Shown here: positions 59,194 to 64,000 of the stretch, in pieces | How positions within the stretch are numbered: the first letter of the stretch is position 1 | How the letters are laid out: every line of letters starts with the position of its first letter | NCBI GenBank assembly: GCA_016212475.1 | Contig: JACRGC010000011.1 | Location: 16,255-80,254, forward strand | DNA from: Microcaldota archaeon | GTDB taxonomy: Archaea; Micrarchaeota; Micrarchaeia; Norongarragalinales; SBBD01 | DNA length: 64,000 bases | Reading direction: 5' to 3' | The notes under the pieces: model-generated | Databases searched by the model: none | The model's input: only the letters and a program-made list of their open reading frames with translations | Told to the model about the DNA's origin: nothing | Position numbers and translations under genes: made by a program

Positions 59194-59742
59194 TTGTACA
59201 TTCATTTGGTATACTTAATCCCGTTCCTTGTGATATTGAAATTTCTTGACGCCTATTTGACAATTTGGGTCTACCACACATACAAGCAATTCGGGCGCAA
59301 GTATTTGATGCTTGAAAGCTTCGAGGCAAACCCGAATTGGAAAAAGGATGTTGAACACGGCTTTAAGAGCTGGAAGCATTTCACATTCCTATTTGCACTT
59401 GTGATTTTGCTCTCTTACCTGTTTTCAGTTGAGCCCTATGGATTTGCATACGAGTTCTTCTCTGGCTTTTCACTTTTCTTGTATTTGGCAATAAATTTTG
59501 AGCACCTCTCACACTTAAGGGAAATGGCGCAGATGCCAGGGCGGGTCAGTGGGAAATTGTTTTACTCTCTTGATTATTACTTCAGCACAGCTTCGCACAA
59601 TTACGTCAAATACTCGGCAATGCTCTTCTTTGCCTGGATTGCAACCCAAAGCGCGTTCATATGCGGGGCGGTTTTTGGGCCGCTTTTCATTGCCGCCCTA
59701 ATTAAGGTAAGATGGGATGCTTATTCTTCGGATAAGAAATAA
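59194..59742 (+). CDS. Polytopic membrane protein, TTG start
   Basis: 182 residues, about four helices (HLVYLIPFLVILKFLDAYLT; FTFLFALVILLSYLFSV; FFSGFSLFLYLAINF; AMLFFAWIATQSAFICGAVF). TTG is used as start because GGTGA lies about 7 nt upstream and no nearby ATG exists. A DxY (FLDAYLT) and His-rich loop (FEHLSHLREMAQM) are notable. Unknown function. Confidence 0.6.
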   Translation: MYIHLVYLIPFLVILKFLDAYLTIWVYHTYKQFGRKYLMLESFEANPNWKKDVEHGFKSWKHFTFLFALVILLSYLFSVEPYGFAYEFFSGFSLFLYLAINFEHLSHLREMAQMPGRVSGKLFYSLDYYFSTASHNYVKYSAMLFFAWIATQSAFICGAVFGPLFIAALIKVRWDAYSSDKK

Positions 59743-59832
59743 CTAAATTGGGATCGGCTATTTACGGCTTAAGATACGGCTATTTGCAATCAAGCTAGGG
59801 TTATTTATTTTCAGGTTTGCAACTAATTCCCT

Positions 59833-60366
59833 ATGGCAACAGAAATCACGCCGATAAAAAACGCATTACGGCGGCATGATACTTGGTATAGCAACGGAGC
59901 CTCCCTTAGGGAGCATGAAAGATACTTTGGCTTGAGAATTGAGGATAGGATCCTCAAAAAAATTGAAAAAGGCGGAATCACAAGGGTGCTTTTCCTTGGA
60001 TCTGGGAAAAACCCAATTGCCCTGCACGAATTAAGCAAAATGCTAAAGGGGAAGATAAAGAAGGGAAGACTTGAGCTTCATGCAACGCACATAACCGCAA
60101 AAAGTGAATGGGGCGCCTACATTAAGAGGCATAAAGAATTGCCGGTTACTTTTTACAAAGCAACTATCCCAATGATTAGGAAAAAAGGCCTGAAATTCGA
60201 CATCATAGTGGATAGGCTCGGCGCAATATTGTTTTCGAATGACAAGAAAAATTCGTTCATTGAGGCAAAAAAATTGCTTCGGAGGAACGGAATCCTAGTT
60301 ACGGAAATGAATTGGATTGGCGAATTGAGAGATAAATGGAAAACAAAAAGACTAAACCGAATTTGA
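59833..60366 (+). CDS. Rossmann-fold protein, methyltransferase-like
   Basis: 177 residues. ITRVLFLGSGKNPIALHELS near residue 48 resembles motif I of SAM methyltransferases, followed by ELHATHITAKSEWGAYIKRH and LKFDIIVDRLGAILFSNDKK (motif IV-like) then RRNGILVTEMNW. No known substrate domain. Start fits TTATTTA box about 30 bp upstream. Converges with a lipoprotein gene. Confidence 0.55.
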   Translation: MATEITPIKNALRRHDTWYSNGASLREHERYFGLRIEDRILKKIEKGGITRVLFLGSGKNPIALHELSKMLKGKIKKGRLELHATHITAKSEWGAYIKRHKELPVTFYKATIPMIRKKGLKFDIIVDRLGAILFSNDKKNSFIEAKKLLRRNGILVTEMNWIGELRDKWKTKRLNRI

Positions 60367-60369
60367 CAA

Positions 60370-61323
60370 TTAAACCGGGATGCATTTTCCACCGGCATCC
60401 GGATAAGTCCCATCAAAAACGCAGGCGTATTCCAATGGGCATTGGAAAGCGGCTATCCCTCCGCAAAATGAACCTTCAAATACCTTTTCGGAAATGAATT
60501 TGCCGTTCTTATTAATTACTAATTTTTTAACTATGCCAAGATCCTTGATTTTTGTTAGGTCTATTGTTGTTGTCACACTATCCATCCCAAGGCACTTCAT
60601 GCAGGCGCGGTTTGAACGGTTGGCTTCAAAATTGATCTCCAAAACGCCCGAAGAAGGGCTAATTTCACCAATAGGTGCCAATTGCGGAACGATTTTCCAG
60701 GAAACGGAATAATCCTCGCAGTTGCTTGCAAATCTTGCTGAAACGAACAGCTCGGTTTGGGAGCGAAGCTGGACAAATGCGGTTTCGTTGCCATATTCGC
60801 CGCATTGATAGGAGGAATTTGCAACCAAAACATAATCGCTCAAAACATTCCCTTTCCCATCAATCAATTTGGCAAACTGCCTATCAACCAGAATTTCAAT
60901 TTTATAGCCGTTGCTGCAGCTGCATGCTAGGCATACCATTTCACTGATTAGGGTTTTTTTGAATTCGTAAACGGTTATTCCAAAGTTCTTGAAATACTCT
61001 TTGATTATCAACTCTTCATTGTTTTTCAAATCATCCTGCATTTCCTTGCCCGATGGGTAAGTTCTTGCTGCAACCCGGTATTGCTCCCAAGGGTTTTCAT
61101 TGCATTGGATTGGATTAATCGTCACCCAAACTTTGTTTGCATCCGGGAAAACAGATGGGATTGGGGTTGGGGAAATAGGCGGGATTGTTGTTGGCAAAGG
61201 AACTTGGGAAACAGTAGGCGTTGGAGTAACGCTTGGGTTGCCCAATTGCGTGCAGCCGCTCATTACAACTGCAAAAAGCAATAGCAATGTTCCAATGTAA
61301 ATCCTTGCGTCCAATTTTACCAT
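60370..61323 (-). CDS. Secreted lipoprotein, Cys-rich
   Basis: 317 residues. Signal peptide and lipobox YIGTLLLLFAVVMSGCTQLG. A Pro/Thr/Ile linker (residues 30-62) leads to a beta-rich domain with about ten Cys (QCNENPW; EMVCLACSCSNGY; ACMKCLGMD; CGGIAAFQCPLEYACV), likely disulfide-bonded. No family named. Converges with the methyltransferase-like gene after 3 bp. A CATATATAAAC box upstream (near 61344-61354). Confidence 0.65.
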   Translation of the reverse strand: MVKLDARIYIGTLLLLFAVVMSGCTQLGNPSVTPTPTVSQVPLPTTIPPISPTPIPSVFPDANKVWVTINPIQCNENPWEQYRVAARTYPSGKEMQDDLKNNEELIIKEYFKNFGITVYEFKKTLISEMVCLACSCSNGYKIEILVDRQFAKLIDGKGNVLSDYVLVANSSYQCGEYGNETAFVQLRSQTELFVSARFASNCEDYSVSWKIVPQLAPIGEISPSSGVLEINFEANRSNRACMKCLGMDSVTTTIDLTKIKDLGIVKKLVINKNGKFISEKVFEGSFCGGIAAFQCPLEYACVFDGTYPDAGGKCIPV

Positions 61324-61453
61324 GCAAAAATTAGGTGAAAGTCATATATAAACGGGATTTTTTTGTTCAGCAAATGCTTAAGCAAAATATGAGCGTTGAA
61401 TACGGAATTAGCAAATAGGCCTTAAAGTTGATTGCAAGACGGTGATTTATTAA

Positions 61454-61475
61454 GATTGTTCATGCATAAACAATC
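61454..61475 (+). promoter_or_regulatory. Hairpin upstream of a basic miniprotein
   Basis: GATTGTT and AACAATC form a 7-bp stem with 8-nt loop (CATGCATA), 20 bp upstream of the miniprotein ATG. Might affect ribosome access, since AGGTGAT lies between it and the ATG. Perfect stem seen; role inferred. Confidence 0.4.
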
Positions 61476-61495
61476 ATCAATTTAGGTGATTATTA

Positions 61496-61600
61496 ATGTT
61501 AAAACCAAAAGCAAGGAGGCGCCGGATTGCGCTTGCAAGGAAAATGAGGAAAATCAAGTTCAAAAAGTCGAGCAAAACGAGCAGAAGGAGGAATTACTGA
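61496..61600 (+). CDS. 34-residue highly basic miniprotein (absent from ORF track)
   Basis: ATG 61496 gives MLKPKARRRRIALARKMRKI then KFKKSSKTSRRRNY. Nineteen of 34 residues are Arg or Lys. AGGTGAT is 6-11 bp upstream. The composition recalls miniature ribosomal proteins such as eL41 but the sequence is not clearly one. Could bind rRNA or DNA. A poly-T tract after the stop (TGATTTTTTAATTT) looks like a terminator. Confidence 0.6.
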   Translation: MLKPKARRRRIALARKMRKIKFKKSSKTSRRRNY

Positions 61601-61679
61601 TTTTTTAATTTATTTTTAAGTTTTAGCAAGGAAGGAAACGGTTTTGCATCCGTAAATTTATTGAAAGGCAATTCTGATT

Positions 61680-62420
61680 TTACGCCCCTTCCCACTGCTC
61701 CACATGCACTTTTGCCTTATCAAACCCTTTTTCTAATAGCAAAGTTTTGACTTCGGCAACCATCTGGGGATTTCCGCAAATGAACGCCTGTGTGCTTGAA
61801 ATGTCATCAATTTTCATATCCTTCAAAACACCTTGCACATACCCCTTTCTTCCATCCCATTTGTGATCTGGCCTGCTAAGAGTTGGCATCAATATGAATT
61901 TTGGGTGCGACCTTGCGTACTTTTCCAGTTCCTCACGGAAAACAAAATAATTCGTATTGCGCATGCCATAAACAAGCATGATCTCAACATCGCTATTTGC
62001 ATGCACCAAATGGCGGATCATGCCCATGATTGGCGCAATTCCAGAGCCTGTTGCAACCATCAATATCTTCTTTTGTGGATGCTCGTTTGTGAAATTGCCA
62101 AACGGGCCTTTTACCCCAACCTTAGTGCCAAGCTGCATATGATCCTTCACATATTGCGTAAACCCGTTCGTTTCCTTGATTTTAAAGCAGAATTCAATTG
62201 TGCCCTCGTGATGCGGAGCTGATGAAATGCTATACGAGGTCCATTTCAATGCATGCGGATTTGCCCTAAGCGTAAAGCCATCCATGGAAAGCATGGCATA
62301 TTGGCCTGCCTTGTAAATGAAATTTGATTCATGGGGAAGCCTAAGCTTCACTACGCGCATTTCCAATTTACCATCATCATGGTAATCCTTGATTTCAATA
62401 GCCTCTGCTCTAATTTCCAT
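61680..62420 (-). CDS. FNR-type FAD/NAD(P) oxidoreductase
   Basis: 246 residues. FAD domain: YKAGQYAMLSMDGF and TSYSISSAPHHEGTIEF (the RxYS-like motif has Thr-Ser-Tyr-Ser). NAD(P) domain: KILMVATGSGIAPIMGMIRH near residue 120 and TQAFICGNPQMVAEVKTLLL near 205. Passes electrons between pyridine nucleotide and a ferredoxin or flavin partner; the partner is unknown. No Fe-S domain attached. Confidence 0.88.
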   Translation of the reverse strand: MEIRAEAIEIKDYHDDGKLEMRVVKLRLPHESNFIYKAGQYAMLSMDGFTLRANPHALKWTSYSISSAPHHEGTIEFCFKIKETNGFTQYVKDHMQLGTKVGVKGPFGNFTNEHPQKKILMVATGSGIAPIMGMIRHLVHANSDVEIMLVYGMRNTNYFVFREELEKYARSHPKFILMPTLSRPDHKWDGRKGYVQGVLKDMKIDDISSTQAFICGNPQMVAEVKTLLLEKGFDKAKVHVEQWEGA

Positions 62421-62521
62421 TAAGAATCAGTGATTGATTTAGGCAAGAAATCATTAAAAAGACTTGGGAATGCGCCCTTTTTGAAAAAAACTTGCCACAA
62501 TTCTCAAGGCTAAAAAAAAGA

Positions 62522-62986
62522 TCAACGAATTAGAGCAAAATAAGCTATGAGGATTGCAGACCAATTGATCAGCATGAAATAGGGATTCCTCCACCAGATG
62601 TAACCTTTGATGGATGGGGTTGTTAACGGGTAGAGGGGCATTTGGGGCTCTGCCGGCGAGCCTTTATGGGTGTAAAGATCAAGAAGGATGTGCAAAATCC
62701 AGGCAATTGTTGGATAATACAGCTCTCCGGTTAGGAAATAGATGGTTGTTGCAAACGCCGCAACCGAAAGAAGGCTGTGCGAAATCAGATACACCTTCCT
62801 AACATGGGGAAAGAGCCTTTGCCTTGAGATTTTTTGGCTTTTTGCAAACAAATTGATTGAAAACAGGATTGCCGCGGAAACGAACATTATATCCGGAAAA
62901 ACCCCAAAAAACAGCCCTTGGAGGTAATCTTGCCTGCCATTGAAAAAGATCATGTATGTCCAGGCAAGATGCGAGAAAAAATCCAT
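62522..62986 (-). CDS. Membrane protein, DUF457-like
   Basis: 154 residues from ATG 62986 (MDFFSHLAWTYMIFF) with GGTGG 5-9 bp upstream. His, Asp and His-bearing segments (HLAWTY; GLFFGVFPDIMF; KVYLISHSLLSV; WILHILLDLYTHKG) match membrane-bound metal hydrolase-like proteins. Four helices. The longer ORF covers the promoter of the divergent gene and is not accepted. Confidence 0.65.
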   Translation of the reverse strand: MDFFSHLAWTYMIFFNGRQDYLQGLFFGVFPDIMFVSAAILFSINLFAKSQKISRQRLFPHVRKVYLISHSLLSVAAFATTIYFLTGELYYPTIAWILHILLDLYTHKGSPAEPQMPLYPLTTPSIKGYIWWRNPYFMLINWSAILIAYFALIR

Positions 62987-63033
62987 GATTCCACCATATT
63001 GCAACAAAAGGAGAAAATACTTCATCAATCGGT

Positions 63034-63048
63034 TATATTTAAATTGGT
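63034..63048. promoter_or_regulatory. Shared TATA box of two divergent genes
   Basis: TTATATTTAAATTGG holds a box that reads as TATA in both directions, about 25 bp upstream of the ATG at 63068 and about 50 bp upstream of the ATG at 62986. Promoter role inferred from spacing. Confidence 0.45.
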
Positions 63049-63067
63049 TGGATGGGTAAAATTGGGG

Positions 63068-63826
63068 ATGGGTAAATTTGCTTTTGCATTGCTTTTGGTT
63101 TTGCTTACGGGCAGCATCAGCGCCGCAAAAATATCGGGAAACACGCACGATCTTTACACATTGGAAATCATCAACAATACGGTAGTTGAAATAAACACGG
63201 TTCCTGCCCAAAAAATCGTTGCTGAGAATGGGCACTACGAATTCACAATTCCGGGAGGGGATTACTCGCTTGAAGGATTGCTTTTTAGGAACGGAGAGCT
63301 TGCAATGTATACGCAGGAAAATGTCTCTTTGGTGGATGAGGGCAGCTATGAATTGGACCTATTGCTTGAGCCGATCGATAATTCCACATATCAGGCAGGC
63401 ATTGGCGATATTCCGGTAGATTTGGAAAATGGCCAAGGACCGGATGTTTTGATGATAATTATTGGGTTTTCACTAATCCTATTTTTGGCATATATCAACT
63501 ATAACCAGCAATTGAAATACATTTCACACCAAAGGGAAAAACGGCTTAAATTTCTTGAGGAAAAGACGCCAGAAGAGCCAAAAATTTTGCAAAATGTTGG
63601 GAATGCATTGGAGCAAAATACATCCATTCAAGCCGCCCTTAGCGAAGAATCCGCCAAAATTTTGGATGTGATTGAAAAAAGCGAAGGGAGGATCCAGCAA
63701 AAGGAGCTTAGGAAAATATTCAAATTTTCAGAGGCAAAAATGAGCAACCTGCTTGATGATTTGGAAGAATCAGGAAAAATCAAAAGAATAAGGAAAGGAA
63801 GGGGCAATCTGATTCGGAAAATTTGA
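63068..63826 (+). CDS. Membrane-anchored winged-helix regulator (COG2512-like)
   Basis: 252 residues from ATG 63068 with a signal peptide (FAFALLLVLLTGSISAAK). The external beta-rich part (about 20-125) is carboxypeptidase-regulatory-like. A membrane helix DVLMIIIGFSLILFLAYINY near 140 separates it from a cytosolic winged helix (KSEGRIQQKELRKIFKFSEA then LLDDLEESGKIKRIRKGRG). Such archaeal proteins may sense outside signals and bind DNA. The ORF track start 50 codons upstream lies in promoter DNA. Confidence 0.75.
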   Translation: MGKFAFALLLVLLTGSISAAKISGNTHDLYTLEIINNTVVEINTVPAQKIVAENGHYEFTIPGGDYSLEGLLFRNGELAMYTQENVSLVDEGSYELDLLLEPIDNSTYQAGIGDIPVDLENGQGPDVLMIIIGFSLILFLAYINYNQQLKYISHQREKRLKFLEEKTPEEPKILQNVGNALEQNTSIQAALSEESAKILDVIEKSEGRIQQKELRKIFKFSEAKMSNLLDDLEESGKIKRIRKGRGNLIRKI

Positions 63827-63877
63827 TGGATTCGATTATTGACGATTTCTGCACTTGTGCGGCTCTGTCCCGCTAAT

Positions 63878-64000
63878 TCATAGAATCACCTTGATGTTGT
63901 GCAACAGCACTTTCATGAAAAGCTCGGATTGCTGGCTTCGCCAGCATCGGCTCCTTAGGGAGGAGCCAAACATCTGCTTGAATGTCGAGAAATAATTCTC
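63878..64000 (-). CDS. C-terminus of a DDE transposase (partial, runs off window)
   Basis: 40 codons to TGA 63878. The frame reads FSTFKQMFGSSLRSRCWRSQ then SELFMKVLLHNIKVIL. The (K/R)..FG..lr...w..Q..E...K.l.HNi..l pattern is the end of IS5/IS1182-like transposases. Two hairpins in the DNA (GCTGGC/GCCAGC and GGCTCC/GGAGCC) lie inside it. The rest lies beyond 64000. The region 63827-63877 should hold one end of the element. Confidence 0.65.
   Translation of the reverse strand, partial: ENYFSTFKQMFGSSLRSRCWRSQQSELFMKVLLHNIKVIL

Noticed and set aside
62987-63067. Overlapping N-terminal extensions of the divergent genes at 62522 and 62918
   Set aside because: Each extension covers the other gene's promoter or 5' end. 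Signal peptide and ribosome-site positions support starts at 62986 and 63068.
1-64000. CRISPR arrays, rRNA genes, tRNA genes, replication origin
   Set aside because: No regularly spaced repeats of 24-40 bp, no rRNA segments, no tRNA T-arm with matching stems, and no Orc1/Cdc6 gene or origin repeats were seen on either strand by eye.

Overview
The window is archaeal chromosome. The evidence is an archaeal spc-type ribosomal operon (rnp1-S17-L14-L24-S4e-L5-S14-S8-L6-L32e-L19e-L18-S5-L30), aRF1 with NIKS and GGQ motifs, a PriS-type primase subunit, exosome Csl4, archaeal NadM, archaeal-type PheS/PheT, TATA boxes about 25-30 bp upstream of many starts, GGTGA-type Shine-Dalgarno sites and T-tract terminators. 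AT-rich DNA, short proteins, dense packing, many small toxin-antitoxin pairs and many unrecognised small membrane proteins suggest a DPANN-like lineage such as Diapherotrites or Micrarchaeota. That placement is inference only. No tRNA, rRNA or CRISPR array was recognised.

Layout. 1-4.8 kb is accessory: VapBC, a DUF4258-like toxin with a zinc-finger/AbrB antitoxin, a RelB/RelE-like pair, a DUF2283 protein, a methyltransferase and hypotheticals. 4.9-11.75 kb is the ribosomal operon on the minus strand. It ends in a periodic TGATTTTT array and is divergent from an M17 leucyl aminopeptidase. 13.5-31 kb is mixed: a RelE/winged-helix pair, a homospermidine-synthase-like enzyme with an MFS transporter, a PLP aminotransferase, a degenerate RelA/SpoT-like HD protein, a lipoprotein, a single-cluster ferredoxin, two cation/proton antiporters, an EF-Tu/SelB-like protein without a P-loop, a likely C/D box sRNA, and a RelE/DUF2683 pair. 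31-37 kb is information processing: pheS-pheT, priS, prf1.

36.9-39.3 kb is a tight cluster of a His-rich membrane protein, a CcdA-like protein, a stand-alone double ATP-cone protein and a zinc-finger miniprotein. 39.4-50.7 kb holds a lipoprotein FKBP isomerase, a TerC/DUF475 protein, two paralogous type II P-type ATPases, an XTP/dITP pyrophosphatase, HtpX, a nitrilase-family remnant and NadM. 50.8-57.5 kb holds a DUF457-like protein, a YrdC/Sua5 protein, two orphan PEP-utilising swivelling-domain proteins (one fused to a winged helix) flanking a DUF4143 ATPase, and Csl4. 57.6-63.8 kb is mostly unrecognised membrane proteins and lipoproteins, plus an FNR-type flavoprotein, a 34-residue basic miniprotein and a membrane-anchored winged-helix regulator. 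The window ends in the C-terminus of a DDE transposase.

The best candidates for new biology are the winged-helix/phospho-histidine fusion locus and its remnant, the double ATP-cone/CcdA/His-rich cluster, the C/D sRNA, the SelB-like protein without a GTP site, and several miniproteins missing from the ORF track.
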